DNA of 64,000 nt from positions 3,426,001 through 3,490,000 of the forward strand of contig NZ_CP120361.1 of the NCBI RefSeq assembly GCF_029457495.1, given 5' to 3'. Source of the stretch: Chelativorans sp. AA-79 (GTDB lineage Bacteria; Pseudomonadota; Alphaproteobacteria; Rhizobiales; Rhizobiaceae). The position numbers and the translations under genes are program-made. The notes under the pieces were generated by a model. The model did no database searches. It was given only the letters and a program-made list of their open reading frames with translations, and was not told the origin of the DNA. Every line of letters begins with the position of its first letter. Position 1 is the stretch's first letter. Below, in pieces: positions 18,162-28,104 of this stretch.

Positions 18162-18920
18162 ATGCCCGGACCCGACGAAACCTCTTCCCGTACCATCTCC
18201 CGCCGCGCCTTCCTGTCGGCCACCGTGATCGGTGCCGCTTCTCTTTCGGGTTGCGTGAGCGTGCCCTCGGTCCCGACCGTGTCCTTCCGCCCTGCGCCCC
18301 CGCCGCCCGTGCTTCCGCCGATCGAGCCGGCATCCGGCGACGGGATGTATGCGGCGATGGTGGACAGCGGCTACGAGATCCCGGCCGTGCCGGTTTCCAA
18401 GATGGACCCGCGCTATCTGCGGCAGGAGGTCCCCGACCCCACCGGCGAGGCGCCGGGCACCCTGGTGGTCGACACCTCCCAGCACTTCCTCTATCTCGTG
18501 CGCGGCTATGGCCGCGCACTGCGCTACGGCGTGGGGCTGGGCCGCGAGGGCTTTGCCTGGGCGGGCCGCGCGCAGATCGAGCGCAAGGCGATGTGGCCGA
18601 AATGGCATCCGCCCTCGGAGATGATCGACCGCCAGCCGGAACTCGAGAAGTACCGGACCGAGTACGACAAGGCCACCGGCGAATGGCGCGGCGGCATGGA
18701 GCCGGGCATCATGAACCCGCTCGGCGCCCGTGCGCTCTACCTCTACCAGGACGGCAAGGACACGCTCTACCGCATCCACGGCTCGCCCGAATGGTGGTCG
18801 ATCGGCAAGTCCGTCTCGTCCGGCTGCGTGCGCATGATCAACCAGGACGTGATCGATCTCTACGACCGCGTACCGGAGGGTACGCCGGTGCTGGTGACGG
18901 ACGGGCTGCGGACGGTGTAG
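18162..18920 (+). CDS. L,D-transpeptidase with Tat/lipoprotein-like signal
   Basis: A 252-residue exported YkuD-domain enzyme that forms 3-3 peptidoglycan cross-links or anchors proteins to the wall. The N-terminus has a twin-arginine-like motif (SRRAFLSAT) and a lipobox-like LSGC near residue 28, then a proline-rich linker. The YkuD domain spans about 100-250. The catalytic motif reads HGSPEWWSIGKSVSSGCVRM, with His near 207 and the nucleophile at Cys222. Many paralogues of this form occur in rhizobia. No strong ribosome binding site is seen before ATG 18162. It is followed by a family A repeat. Confidence 0.93.
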   Translation: MPGPDETSSRTISRRAFLSATVIGAASLSGCVSVPSVPTVSFRPAPPPPVLPPIEPASGDGMYAAMVDSGYEIPAVPVSKMDPRYLRQEVPDPTGEAPGTLVVDTSQHFLYLVRGYGRALRYGVGLGREGFAWAGRAQIERKAMWPKWHPPSEMIDRQPELEKYRTEYDKATGEWRGGMEPGIMNPLGARALYLYQDGKDTLYRIHGSPEWWSIGKSVSSGCVRMINQDVIDLYDRVPEGTPVLVTDGLRTV

Positions 18921-18952
18921 GCCTGCGGCGTTCGCGCTCTGTGGAGCGGAGG

Positions 18953-19186
18953 CCCCTCTGTTGCAAGTTCCAAGGGCTTGGCTTTGCCAAACCCAAGATT
19001 TGCTTTCTCCCCCGCCAAGGGGGAGAAAACGCCGCCGGCATCACCGCTTCCGCCAATCGCAGGCATTGGCGACCTGCGCCAAGGTCCGCGCCCTCCCTAT
19101 CTCCCCCCCTGGGCGGGGGAGAAAGCGATTTCAACATCTTAGCCGAAGCGAAGCGGAGGCCAAGTGTTAGAAATCGCAAGAGGGGG
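18953..19186. repeat. Intergenic repeat family A, copy 2
   Basis: About 234 bp between ldt and the HerA-like gene. It begins CCCCTCTGTTGC and ends GCAAGAGGGGG, matching copy 1 in order and orientation. It contains CTCCCCCGCCAAGGGGGAG and the right-end hairpin GCGATTTC with GAAATCGC. It fills almost all of the roughly 300-base gap. Confidence 0.85.
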
Positions 19187-19221
19187 CTGCAGCCGCCACG
19201 GGCCTCGGGTAGAGGCACCCC

Positions 19222-20772
19222 TCACCGCCTCCGCGTCAAACTCCCCAGGATCCCGCGGATGAGCTCGCGGCCGAGCGTGGTGCCCACGGAGCGGACGACC
19301 GACTTGATCGCGGCTTCCGTCACCGTCTGGCGCTGGTAGGATCTGCGGCTCGAAGTCCTGCGGTCGGAGGTGCGGTTGCCGCCGCCGAAATCCGGCAGGG
19401 TCCAACCGCCGCCCTGCTGCTGTGCCGGTTCGGGCTCCTTTTCCGCCGCATTGCTTTCCGCCGCCTTCGCGTCGGCGCGCTTCTGCAGAAGCTCGAAGGC
19501 GGATTCGCGGTCGATCGTCTTGTCGTACTGGCCGGCGACCGGGCTCCCCTGGACGAGCGACTGGCGTTCCGCATCGGTGATCGGCCCAAGCCGCGAGGAC
19601 GGCGGGCGGATCAGCGTCCGCTGCACCACGGAGGGGATGCCCTTGGCCTCCAGCGTGGAGACCAGCGCCTCGCCCACCCCGAGCTGCGTGATGGCCGCGA
19701 AGCAATCGAAATCCGGATTGGGGCGGAAGGTGTCGGCCGCCGTTTTCACTGCCTTCTGCTCGCGCGGCGTGTAGGCGCGCAGCGCGTGCTGGATGCGGTT
19801 GCCAAGCTGGGCCAGCACGGTTTCCGGCACGTCGAGCGGATTCTGCGTGACGAAATAGACGCCGACGCCCTTCGAGCGGATGAGGCGGACCACCTGCTCC
19901 ACCCGGTCGACCAGCGCCTTCGGCGCCTCGTCGAAGAGGAGATGCGCCTCGTCGAAGAAGAAGACCAGCTTCGGCTTGTCCGGATCGCCCACCTCCGGAA
20001 GCTCCTCGAACAGCTCGGAAAGCAGCCACAGGAGGAAGGTCGCGTAAAGGCGCGGGTTCATCATCAGCTTGTCGGCGGCGAGCACGCTCACCAGGCCCCG
20101 CCCATCGCGCGTGGTGCGCATCAGATCGGCGATCCTCAGCGCCGGCTCGCCGAAGAAGTGCTCCCCGCCCTGCTGCTCGAGGATCAGGAGCGAACGCTGG
20201 ATCGCGCCCACCGACTGCTTGCTCACATTGCCGTATTTCGCGGAGATCTCGTCGGCCCGCTCGGCGACGTTCGAAAGCAGCGCCTGCAAGTCCTTGAGGT
20301 CGAGCAGCAGCAAACCCTCCTCGTCGGCGATGCGGAATGCGATGTTGATGACACCTTCCTGCGCTTCCGTGAGGTTCATGAGGCGCGAGAGCAGAAGCGG
20401 CCCCATCTCCGAGATGGTGGCGCGGATCGGGTGGCCCTTCTCGCCGAAGATATCCCAGAAGATCACCGGGCAGGCCTCGAAGGTGTACGGATCGAGCTTC
20501 ACATCCGCCGCCCGCTTGAGAAGAAAATCCTTCCCTTCGCCCGGCATGGCGATGCCCGAGAGATCCCCCTTGACGTCGGCACAGAAGACAGGGACGCCGG
20601 CATCGGAAAAGCCCTGGGCCAGGATCTGCAGCGTCACCGTCTTGCCGGTGCCGGTGGCGCCTGTGACCAGCCCGTGCCGATTGGCATATTTCAGGAGCAG
20701 CTCTTCCGGCCGCTGATAGCTGTTGTCCTTGTTCCGGCTTGCTCCGACGAAAATGCTGTCCTGATCAGCCAT
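19222..20772 (-). CDS. HerA/DUF853-family ATPase
   Basis: A 516-residue RecA/FtsK-type ATPase of the DUF853 (YjgR) group. The Walker A motif is TGATGTGKTVTLQ near residue 40. The Walker B region reads KLVFFFDEAHLLFDEAP and an arginine-finger-like segment is in FVTQNPLDVPETVLAQLGNRIQHALRA. Sequence similarity to HerA suggests DNA translocation, but the cellular task of DUF853 proteins is not established. The C-terminus has a low-complexity linker and a basic end (GRELIRGILGSLTRRR). ATG 20772 follows GGGGAGAGCG. There is no NurA nuclease partner nearby. Confidence 0.88.
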   Translation of the reverse strand: MADQDSIFVGASRNKDNSYQRPEELLLKYANRHGLVTGATGTGKTVTLQILAQGFSDAGVPVFCADVKGDLSGIAMPGEGKDFLLKRAADVKLDPYTFEACPVIFWDIFGEKGHPIRATISEMGPLLLSRLMNLTEAQEGVINIAFRIADEEGLLLLDLKDLQALLSNVAERADEISAKYGNVSKQSVGAIQRSLLILEQQGGEHFFGEPALRIADLMRTTRDGRGLVSVLAADKLMMNPRLYATFLLWLLSELFEELPEVGDPDKPKLVFFFDEAHLLFDEAPKALVDRVEQVVRLIRSKGVGVYFVTQNPLDVPETVLAQLGNRIQHALRAYTPREQKAVKTAADTFRPNPDFDCFAAITQLGVGEALVSTLEAKGIPSVVQRTLIRPPSSRLGPITDAERQSLVQGSPVAGQYDKTIDRESAFELLQKRADAKAAESNAAEKEPEPAQQQGGGWTLPDFGGGNRTSDRRTSSRRSYQRQTVTEAAIKSVVRSVGTTLGRELIRGILGSLTRRR

Positions 20773-20847
20773 CGCTCTCCCCACATTTCGGGTCCGGGTT
20801 CAAAATCAGCGACTCAAATTCTCGACCGCTGGTGACGTTTCGGCGAT

Positions 20848-20982
20848 CAGGCACGGATCCTCGGGTCAAGCCCGAGGATGACGAGGAGGGGAGGTCTCCG
20901 CAAATCTCCAACACTGGTGACTAGCGGAATCGCCTTTACGCCGTCGTCATCCTCGGGCTTGACCCGAGGATCCATGCCTGAA
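20848..20982. repeat. Intergenic repeat family C, copy 1
   Basis: Two arms face each other: GGATCCTCGGGTCAAGCCC with GAGGATGACGAGG at the left, and CGTCATCCTCGGGC followed by TTGACCCGAGGATCCATGC at the right. Each arm is itself a small palindrome (CTCGGGTCAAGCCCGAG). It lies between the HerA-like gene and mutA. Confidence 0.85.
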
Positions 20983-21095
20983 CACCGACACCCGACCGGC
21001 GTCGATCAAAAGTCAAGGTGACTGGTATAGTCAGCGCGGATGCATCCCACAATGCATTCTTGTCCGCTCGCCGCGAGGAAAGAAATCCTCTTTGG

Positions 21096-21112
21096 TGCAA
21101 AGGTGCATTGCA
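21096..21112. promoter_or_regulatory. Candidate operator upstream of mutA
   Basis: An inverted repeat TGCAA-N7-TTGCA lies about 55 bases before the mutA start. PccR/RamB-type regulators of propionyl-CoA genes bind TTTGCAA-like sequences, so this could be such a site. It is a short pattern match and may be chance. Confidence 0.3.
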
Positions 21113-21164
21113 GCAAGCCCCCGCTCATCCTAAACTCATTGTGCCGTATGAATTGAGGGGAGGC

Positions 21165-22607
21165 ATGATGGATCGGTCGATCCTGACAAACGCGGATTTC
21201 CCGGCCGTCGATCGCCGGCAGTGGCTGGAGCTCGTCGCCAAGTCGCTGGGCAAGGACACGGACTATTCCTCCCTGGTCCGTCATACGGACGACCGGCTGC
21301 CGATCGAGCCGCTCTACGAACGCGCGGAGGGAGCATCCCCGCTCACCCGTGTCGACCCGGTTTCCCCCTGGCGGGTGGTCCAGCGCATGGAGGATCCCGA
21401 TCCGGCGCGGGCGAACGCCCAGGCAAAGGAGGATCTCGCCCAGGGCGCAACCGGGCTCTCCATCATCTTCGCCGGCGCGCCGAACGCCTTCCGCTATGGT
21501 CTTCAGAGCACGCCCGAGGCGCTGGAGACGGCGCTCGCCGGCCTGCCGCTCGAAGACGTTCATCTGAGGATCGACGTCCATCCGCAGAGCCGCGCATCCG
21601 TAGACTGGCTGGCGGGCGCGCTCAAGAAGCACAAGGTCGATCCGGAGCGGCTCAGCCTCTCCTTCGGCATCGATCCCGCCTCGCTCTTCGCGGGGACCGG
21701 CCGGTTGCGCATGTCCATCGAGGCGCTGGAAGCCTCCATGCCGCAGTCGCTCGCGGGCTATTTCGTGCTGTCGCTGCCGGGCATCCTGCTCGAGGCCGAC
21801 GGCCGCGTCTTCCACAATGCGGGTGCCACGGAGGCCCAGGAACTCGGCATCATGCTCGCTTCCGCAGTCTCGCATTTGAGGATGTTCGAGCAGGCGCGGC
21901 AGCCGCTCGTCTATGCCGTGCCGCATATCGGCTTCGCGCTCAGCGTCGACCAGGACCAGTTCCTCTCGACGGCCAAGATCAGGGCGCTGCGCAAGCTCTG
22001 GACGCGCATGCTGGAGGCCTGCGCCATCGACCCCGCGCCCGTGACGGTCCATGCGGAGACCTCCTACCGCATGATGACGGCGCGGGACCCCGAAACGAAC
22101 GTGCTGCGCACGACCATCGCCGCTTTCACGGCGGCGACGGGCGGCGCCGATTCGATCTCGGTGCTGCCGCACACCATCACCCATGGGCTTCCGGATGGCT
22201 TTGCACGCCGGCTCGCGCGCAACACGCAGCTCATCCTGGCGGGCGAAAGCCGGCTCGACTTCGTGGCCGATCCGGCGGCCGGCTCCGGCGCCATCGAGGC
22301 GCTGACGGCCGGTCTTTGCGAGAAAGCCTGGGAGGAGTTCCGCCAGATAGAGAAGGAAGGCGGGGTGCTCCGCAGCCTTGCGGCCGGCCACATCCAGCGG
22401 CGCGTCGCCGCCGCCCGCGCCAAGCGCCTCGCGGAATTCCGCGAGGGCGAGCGCAACATCGTCGGAACCACGCTCTACAAGGCCGCGCAGGAGCGCCCTT
22501 TCGGGACCCTTCCCGCCGAGCGCCAGCCGGTGCCCACCGACGGAGCGGTGGCCTGCATTCCGCTTGCCGCCTCCCGTATCGACGAGGGCCTCGGAGAGCC
22601 GGCATGA
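21165..22607 (+). CDS. mutA: Methylmalonyl-CoA mutase small subunit
   Basis: A 480-residue small (beta) subunit of the heterodimeric methylmalonyl-CoA mutase. It has the TIM-barrel region of the mutase family ([65 protein letters not shown]). It lacks a usable cobalamin-binding end, as expected for a subunit that supports but does not catalyse. ATG 21165 follows GAGGGGAGGC; a second ATG is directly adjacent at 21168. It overlaps mutB by four bases (ATGA), so the subunits are translated together. Confidence 0.93.
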   Translation: MMDRSILTNADFPAVDRRQWLELVAKSLGKDTDYSSLVRHTDDRLPIEPLYERAEGASPLTRVDPVSPWRVVQRMEDPDPARANAQAKEDLAQGATGLSIIFAGAPNAFRYGLQSTPEALETALAGLPLEDVHLRIDVHPQSRASVDWLAGALKKHKVDPERLSLSFGIDPASLFAGTGRLRMSIEALEASMPQSLAGYFVLSLPGILLEADGRVFHNAGATEAQELGIMLASAVSHLRMFEQARQPLVYAVPHIGFALSVDQDQFLSTAKIRALRKLWTRMLEACAIDPAPVTVHAETSYRMMTARDPETNVLRTTIAAFTAATGGADSISVLPHTITHGLPDGFARRLARNTQLILAGESRLDFVADPAAGSGAIEALTAGLCEKAWEEFRQIEKEGGVLRSLAAGHIQRRVAAARAKRLAEFREGERNIVGTTLYKAAQERPFGTLPAERQPVPTDGAVACIPLAASRIDEGLGEPA

Positions 22608-24748
22608 TCCCGGACTTTTCGGCGCTGCCCTGGTCGCCGCCGGCCAGGACGGAAACGGAATGGCCCAAGGACCGCTGGCAGACGCCGGAGGGGATCGCCA
22701 TCCGCCGCGCCTATGGCAAGGCGGATATCGGCAACCTGCCCTGGCTCGACACCTGGCCGGGGTTTGCGCCCTTCATCCGCGGCCCCTACCCGACCATGTA
22801 TGTCCAGCGCCCCTGGACCATCCGCCAATATGCCGGCTTCTCCACGGCGGAAGAGTCCAACGCCTTCTACCGGCGCAACCTCGCGGCCGGCCAGAAGGGG
22901 CTGTCGATCGCCTTCGACCTCGCCACCCATCGCGGCTATGACAGCGATCATCCGCGCGTGGCGGGCGATGTCGGCATGGCCGGGGTGGCGATCGACTCGA
23001 TCCTCGACATGCGCCAGCTCTTCGACGGCATCCCGCTTGACGAGATGACCGTGTCGATGACGATGAACGGTGCGGTGCTGCCCATCCTCGCTCTTTACAT
23101 CGTGGCGGCGGAGGAACAGGGCGTCGCCCAGAAGGACCTTGCCGGGACCATCCAGAACGACATCCTCAAGGAGTTCATGGTCCGCAACACCTATATCTAT
23201 CCGCCCAAGCCCTCCATGCGGATCATCTCGGACATCTTCGCCTATACGGCGGAGCACATGCCGAAATTCAACTCCATCTCCATTTCCGGCTACCACATGC
23301 AGGAGGCGGGCGCGACGGCGGACCTGGAACTCGCCTACACGATCGCCGACGGCATCGAATATATCCGCGCGGGTCTCGCCGCCGGCCTCGATATCGACCG
23401 GTTCGCGCCGCGGCTCTCCTTCTTCTGGGCCATCGGCATGAACTTCTTCATGGAAGTGGCCAAGATGCGGGCGGCGCGCCTCATCTGGGCCGCGCTCGTC
23501 AAGAAGACCTTTTCGCCCAGGGACCCGCGCTCGCTCGCGCTGCGCACCCATTGCCAGACCTCCGGCTGGTCGCTCACCGCACAGGATCCCCACAACAATA
23601 TCGTGCGCACGATGATCGAAGCGATGGCGGCGACCCAGGGCCACACGCAGTCGCTCCACACCAACGCCTTCGACGAGGCGCTGGCGCTGCCCACGGACCA
23701 TTCCGCCCGCATCGCTCGCAACACGCAGGTCGTGCTGCAGGTGGAATCCGGCACCACCCGCAGCATCGACCCCTGGGGCGGCTCGGCTTTCGTCGAGCGG
23801 CTGACGCACGACCTTGCCGCCCGCGCGTTCGTGCATATCGAGGAGGTGGAAAGCCTCGGCGGGATGGCGGCGGCCATCGAGAAGGGCGTGCCGAAGCTGC
23901 GCGTGGAGGAAGCGGCCGCGCGCACGCAGGCGCGCATCGATTCCGGCGAACAACCCGTCATCGGCGTCAACCGGTTCCGGCCGGAAGCGGACATCGAGGT
24001 CGACGTGCTGAAGATCGACAATGCCGAGGTGCGCGCCCGCCAGCTCTCCAAGCTGCAGCAGCTCAAGGGCACGCGCGACGTGGCCAAGACCGAGAGCGCC
24101 CTGGACGAACTCACCAGGGCCGCCGAACAGGGCGGCAATCTGCTCGAATTCGCCATCCGCGCCGCGCGCGCGCAGGCGACCGTCGGCGAGATTTCCCGTG
24201 CGCTGGAGAAGGTCTTCGGCCGGCATGTGGCCGATATCCGCACCATCTCCGGCGTCTACCGCAAGGAAATCGGTGAAGACGCGGCCGCCACAAGGGCCGA
24301 GCAGAAGGTCGCGGCCTTCCGCGAGAAGACCGGCTCCGCGCCGCGCATCCTGATCGCCAAGATCGGCCAGGACGGGCACGACCGCGGCCAGAAGGTGATC
24401 GCCACCGCCTTCGGCGACCTGGGCTTCGACGTCACCGTCGGCGCCATGTTCCAGACACCGGAGGAGGTCGCGAATCTCGCGGACGAGAAGGATGTGCACG
24501 TCATCGGCGTCTCTTCCCTCGCGGCCGGGCACCTCACGCTAATCCCGGAGCTGAAACAGGCACTGGAGAGGCTCGGCCGCGACGAGATCCCGATCGTCGC
24601 CGGCGGCGTTATCCCGCCCGACGATTTCGAGGCCGTGCGCCAGGCCGGTGCGGCCGAGATCTTTCCGCCGGGCACGGTGATCGCGGAAGCGGCCGAGCGG
24701 CTCGTCGACCGGCTTCTTGAACCGATCGCAAACCTTTCCCCCGCATAA
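22604..24748 (+). CDS. mutB: Methylmalonyl-CoA mutase large subunit
   Basis: A 714-residue adenosylcobalamin enzyme that interconverts (R)-methylmalonyl-CoA and succinyl-CoA at the end of propionyl-CoA breakdown. The substrate barrel (about 1-560) contains [46 protein letters not shown] in the expected place. The C-terminal B12 domain carries DGHDRG with the lower-ligand His592, and later GGVIPPDDF. Length is normal. ATG overlaps the mutA stop. No meaB chaperone, epimerase or propionyl-CoA carboxylase genes are in the window. Confidence 0.97.
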   Translation: MIPDFSALPWSPPARTETEWPKDRWQTPEGIAIRRAYGKADIGNLPWLDTWPGFAPFIRGPYPTMYVQRPWTIRQYAGFSTAEESNAFYRRNLAAGQKGLSIAFDLATHRGYDSDHPRVAGDVGMAGVAIDSILDMRQLFDGIPLDEMTVSMTMNGAVLPILALYIVAAEEQGVAQKDLAGTIQNDILKEFMVRNTYIYPPKPSMRIISDIFAYTAEHMPKFNSISISGYHMQEAGATADLELAYTIADGIEYIRAGLAAGLDIDRFAPRLSFFWAIGMNFFMEVAKMRAARLIWAALVKKTFSPRDPRSLALRTHCQTSGWSLTAQDPHNNIVRTMIEAMAATQGHTQSLHTNAFDEALALPTDHSARIARNTQVVLQVESGTTRSIDPWGGSAFVERLTHDLAARAFVHIEEVESLGGMAAAIEKGVPKLRVEEAAARTQARIDSGEQPVIGVNRFRPEADIEVDVLKIDNAEVRARQLSKLQQLKGTRDVAKTESALDELTRAAEQGGNLLEFAIRAARAQATVGEISRALEKVFGRHVADIRTISGVYRKEIGEDAAATRAEQKVAAFREKTGSAPRILIAKIGQDGHDRGQKVIATAFGDLGFDVTVGAMFQTPEEVANLADEKDVHVIGVSSLAAGHLTLIPELKQALERLGRDEIPIVAGGVIPPDDFEAVRQAGAAEIFPPGTVIAEAAERLVDRLLEPIANLSPA

Positions 24749-24786
24749 GTCATTCCGGGCATCGATTCCCGCGGACGCCAAAGGCC

Positions 24787-25779
24787 ATGATCCAAGTCTA
24801 CACACTCGAAGGCGATCGTATTGCCGGCGCGGCCCTGAAGCCGGGCGAACCCCTTCCTGCAAAGGCACTCTGGATCGACCTGCTCAATCCGACCGCCGAG
24901 GAAGACAAAGCCGTCGAAGGCTGGATCGGCTCTCCCGTCCCCACCGACAAGGACATGGTGGAGATCGAGGAATCGAGCCGCTTCTACATGGAAGGCGGCG
25001 TGCAGTATCTGACCACGCCGGTGCTCCACGCCACGGACAGCAACCATCGCACGGTCTCGCCCGTGTCCTTCGTGCTCGCAGGCAAGCACCTCGTCACCGT
25101 GCGCTACAGCGAGCCCAAGGCGTTCTCGCTCTTCATCAATCGCGCGACGAAGGCGGGCAACGGGCTGATCGAGGCCGACTGCACGGGGATATCCGTCCTG
25201 CTCGGGCTGATCGAGGCGATCACCGACCGGCTGGCCGACATCCTGGAAGGAGCGACCGAGGAGATCGAGGCGGCTTCCAACGCGATCCTGCACCGCCGCG
25301 AGCACGAGCGCCCGATGAGCACGCTGGAGTTCCGGCGCACGCTCACGCGGATCGGTGGTCTGGGCGCCTTCCTCTCGAAAGTGCGCGAAAGCCTTTCGGG
25401 CATCAGCCGGCTGCTCGCCTATATGCGGGCGAACATGGAGGGTGGTCCGCCGCGCAAGGAGATGCGCAACCGGCTCGATTCGCTCGAGCGCGATGCGAGG
25501 TCGCTGGAAAACTACGTAGACTTCCTGTCGAACAAGGTGACTTTCCTGCTCGACACCATCGTCGGCCTGATCTCCGTCGAGCAGAACGCTATCATCAAGA
25601 TCTTCTCCGTCGCTGCCGTGGGCTTGATGCCGCCCACGCTCATCGCCTCCATCTACGGCATGAACTTCCAGTTCATGCCCGAGCTCGACGAGCGGTGGGG
25701 CTATCCTCTCACACTCGGCGTCATGGCGATTTCGGCCGTGCTCCCGCTCTATTACTTCTGGAGAAAAGGGTGGTTCTAA
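24787..25779 (+). CDS. corA: CorA-family magnesium/cobalt transporter
   Basis: A 330-residue CorA-type divalent cation channel of the inner membrane. The long cytoplasmic domain is followed by two C-terminal membrane helices, and the signature GMN sits at residues 291-293 (IYGMNFQFMPEL). The tail ends KGWF after the second helix, with a basic cytoplasmic end. It starts 38 bases after mutB and could be co-transcribed with it. No clear ribosome binding site is seen before ATG 24787 except weak purines. Confidence 0.94.
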   Translation: MIQVYTLEGDRIAGAALKPGEPLPAKALWIDLLNPTAEEDKAVEGWIGSPVPTDKDMVEIEESSRFYMEGGVQYLTTPVLHATDSNHRTVSPVSFVLAGKHLVTVRYSEPKAFSLFINRATKAGNGLIEADCTGISVLLGLIEAITDRLADILEGATEEIEAASNAILHRREHERPMSTLEFRRTLTRIGGLGAFLSKVRESLSGISRLLAYMRANMEGGPPRKEMRNRLDSLERDARSLENYVDFLSNKVTFLLDTIVGLISVEQNAIIKIFSVAAVGLMPPTLIASIYGMNFQFMPELDERWGYPLTLGVMAISAVLPLYYFWRKGWF

Positions 25780-25834
25780 GCCGTTGCGATGGGCTAACCT
25801 GATCTGGCAAACCTATCCACCAGAGGATAAGTCG

Positions 25835-26242
25835 ATGAAAGTCGACGGGCAGTGCCACTGCGGTTACGTCACCTACGAGGCGGAGATCGATCCCGAGCGG
25901 GTCTCCATCTGCCACTGCACCGATTGCCAGAGACTCACGGGCTCGCCCTACCGCGTGACGGTGACGGCTTCTCCCAGCAACATCCGCCTGACCGGCCGCC
26001 CACCCAAGGTCTATCTCAAGACGGCGGAGAGCGGCAGGATGCGCCGCCAATATTTCTGCCCGGACTGCGGTTCGCCTCTCTTCACCAGCGGCGAAGACCC
26101 GCAGGCGCAGGACTGGGGCATCCGCTGGGGCAGCATCCGCCAGCGCCGGGAACTCGCGCCCAAGCGGCAGATCTGGTGCCGCTCCGCCCTGCCCTGGGCG
26201 GCCAGAGCCTTCGAGGACCTGCCCGGACGCGAAGCCGACTGA
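25835..26242 (+). CDS. GFA-family zinc protein
   Basis: A 135-residue protein of the glutathione-dependent formaldehyde-activating (GFA/CENP-V) fold. Zinc-binding cysteines appear in CHCGYVTYEAEI, ICHCTDCQRLTGSPY and FCPDCGSPLF. Family members are named after one enzyme, and most have unknown substrates. ATG 25835 has AGAGGATAAGTCG upstream. It begins 55 bases after corA. The truncated doc sequence joins directly to its stop codon. Confidence 0.9.
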   Translation: MKVDGQCHCGYVTYEAEIDPERVSICHCTDCQRLTGSPYRVTVTASPSNIRLTGRPPKVYLKTAESGRMRRQYFCPDCGSPLFTSGEDPQAQDWGIRWGSIRQRRELAPKRQIWCRSALPWAARAFEDLPGREAD

Positions 26243-26538
26243 GGTTCCGCCATTCACTGGCCCGCGCCGAGAACAAGGCAGCCTACGGCGAGCCGGATGT
26301 TTTCAATCTGGCGGCTGCCTATGCCTTCGGCCCTGCCCGCAATCATGCATTCGTCGACGGCAACAAGCGCACGGCCATTGTCGCGGCAGGTACGTTCCTG
26401 CTCCTGAACGGATACCGCATGACCGCCGACGATGGGGTCGTCTACACCCTCACCATGGCCTTGGCCGCCGGCGAGATCGACGAAGAGGGTGCCGCAGCCT
26501 TCTTCCGCGATTTCACGGTGAAGCTCGAAGAGGAGTAG
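26242..26538 (+). pseudogene. 5'-truncated death-on-curing (Doc/Fic) toxin gene
   Basis: The frame encodes the last two thirds of a Doc-type toxin. It has an SLARAENKAAYGEPDVFNLAAAYAFG segment in two parts and then the intact Fic motif NHAFVDGNKRT. The tail LLLNGYRMTADDG...ALAAGEIDEEGAAAFFRDF also fits the family. The usual first 30 or so residues are absent, and the reading frame runs without a start codon into the GFA gene in another frame; the first in-frame ATG lies after the Fic motif. No Phd-type antitoxin precedes it. It is therefore best read as a gene remnant whose 5' part was lost at a junction near 26243. Confidence 0.8.
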
Positions 26539-26565
26539 GCACCTGATCGCTGGCGCGTCTTCGAC

Positions 26566-26612
26566 GTTCAGGTATGGATCCTCGGGTCAAGCCCGAGGAT
26601 CCATGCCTGAAC
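26566..26612. repeat. Single-hairpin copy of repeat family C
   Basis: A 47-bp near-perfect palindrome with outer arms GTTCAGGTATGGATCC and GGATCCATGCCTGAAC around CTCGGGTCAAGCCCGAG. It lacks the spacer of the longer copies, as if the two arms had collapsed into one. It lies just after the doc remnant. Confidence 0.85.
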
Positions 26613-26711
26613 CTTGCCATCTCACCAGCGATCAAAATCAGGGCAGCCACTCTTCACCCAATCTTTGCCGCCGTGCATCATGCTCTCTCCGGCAAACGCT
26701 CGGGTACCGTG

Positions 26712-28073
26712 ATGAACAGACGCAAATTCCTCAAAGCCAGCGCCGGCTTTGCCGTCATGGGCCTCGCCATGCCCAGGGTGGGATTCGCGCAGCAAACACT
26801 CCAGGCCGTCCGGGGATCTCTCAACGCGGAGGAATTCGGCATCCGGCCGGGAGCGGCGGAGAACCAGGGCAAGGCATTTGCCGCCATGCTGGAGCGCGCA
26901 AGCGCGGAGAACCTGCCGATCTTCCTGCCGCCCGGCATCTACACGCTCTCGGACATCGACCTGCCCGCCCGGGTAAGGCTTTTCGGCGTGTCCGGTGCAA
27001 CCCGGCTCGTGAATGGCGGCGGCGCGCTTCTGCGTGGGCGGGAGACCGAGCATATCGCGCTCACCGGCATCGTGCTGGACGGCGCCGGAAACGGCCTTGC
27101 CGATGGTGTGAAGGCGCTGCTCGACCTGCGCGGCGTCCGCGCCCTTGCCATCGACGGTTGCGAAATAGTCGACAGCGCCAGCAGCGCGGTCGCGCTGGAA
27201 CGTGCTGCCGGCCGCATCGAGCACACGGCCATCACGCGGGCTGCCGATGTCGGCATCTACTCGATCGATGCCGCGGGGCTGCTGATCGACGCGAACACCG
27301 TTACCGATTGCGACAATGGCGGCATCCTCGTCCACCGCACGCGACCGGCCCCGGATGGCACGCGGGTCACCAACAACCGCATTGCGCGGATACGAGCCAC
27401 CTTCGGCGGCACGGGACAGCACGGCAACGGCATCAACACCTACCAGGCGCACGAGGTCGCCATCACCGGCAACCACGTGTCAGACTGCGCCTTCTCGGCC
27501 ATCCGCTCCAATGGCGGCAGCAACGCCGTCATCACCGGCAACCATTGCCTGCGCTCCGGCGAGACGGCGCTCTACAGCGAGTTCTCCTATGAAGGCGCGG
27601 TCATCGGCTCCAACATCGTGGACGGTGCCGCCAACGGCATCTCCATGGTGAATTTCAACGAGGGCGGCCGGATGGCCGCCTGCACGGGCAATATCGTCCG
27701 CAACCTTTCGAGGACGGGACCGTACGAGAAGGATGCGCCGGGGTTCGGCACCGGCATCGCGGCGGAGGCGGACACGACCGTCATCGGCAATGTGATCGAG
27801 AATGCGCCGGTCTGGGGCATCGAGATCGGCTGGGGACCGTTCGTGCGCAACGTGATCGCTTCGGGCAACGTCATCCGCAGGGCGGGCACCGGGATCGCCG
27901 TTTCGGTCGTGGAAGGCGGGGGCGCGGCGACGATCACCGACAACATCATCGAGGCGGCCAGGGACGGCGCCATCGTCGGCCACCGCTGGGCCGAGCCGGT
28001 GACGGGCGACCTGGCGCTTCGCGACAATCCCGGCTTCCCCCACCTCACGGTGGCGCGCAACCGCGTGAGTTAG
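26712..28073 (+). CDS. Tat-exported parallel beta-helix protein, TIGR03808-like
   Basis: A 453-residue secreted protein. The N-terminus has a twin-arginine signal (MNRRKFLKASAGFAVMGLAMP) with likely cleavage after GFAQ. The remainder is a run of right-handed beta-helix rungs, seen as repeated motifs such as TGNHVSDCAFSAIRSNGGSN, TGNHCLRSGETALYS, SGNVIRRAGTGIAVS and TDNIIEAARDGAI. This matches the rhizobial TIGR03808 family (Tat-exported repeat protein), of unknown function; the fold suggests polysaccharide binding or cleavage. ATG 26712 has no strong ribosome binding site but begins exactly at the Tat signal. Confidence 0.88.
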   Translation: MNRRKFLKASAGFAVMGLAMPRVGFAQQTLQAVRGSLNAEEFGIRPGAAENQGKAFAAMLERASAENLPIFLPPGIYTLSDIDLPARVRLFGVSGATRLVNGGGALLRGRETEHIALTGIVLDGAGNGLADGVKALLDLRGVRALAIDGCEIVDSASSAVALERAAGRIEHTAITRAADVGIYSIDAAGLLIDANTVTDCDNGGILVHRTRPAPDGTRVTNNRIARIRATFGGTGQHGNGINTYQAHEVAITGNHVSDCAFSAIRSNGGSNAVITGNHCLRSGETALYSEFSYEGAVIGSNIVDGAANGISMVNFNEGGRMAACTGNIVRNLSRTGPYEKDAPGFGTGIAAEADTTVIGNVIENAPVWGIEIGWGPFVRNVIASGNVIRRAGTGIAVSVVEGGGAATITDNIIEAARDGAIVGHRWAEPVTGDLALRDNPGFPHLTVARNRVS

Positions 28074-28104
28074 CTCGCCACCTCCAGGCCGCGCCCTCGC
28101 GAAA

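Noticed and set aside
20773..21164. A cobalamin riboswitch before mutA
   Set aside because: The B12-box type conserved sequence was not found; the gap is mostly repeat family C and a short leader.
22475..24532. A long minus-strand frame opposite mutB
   Set aside because: The composition is that of a shadow frame and mutB has every expected motif.
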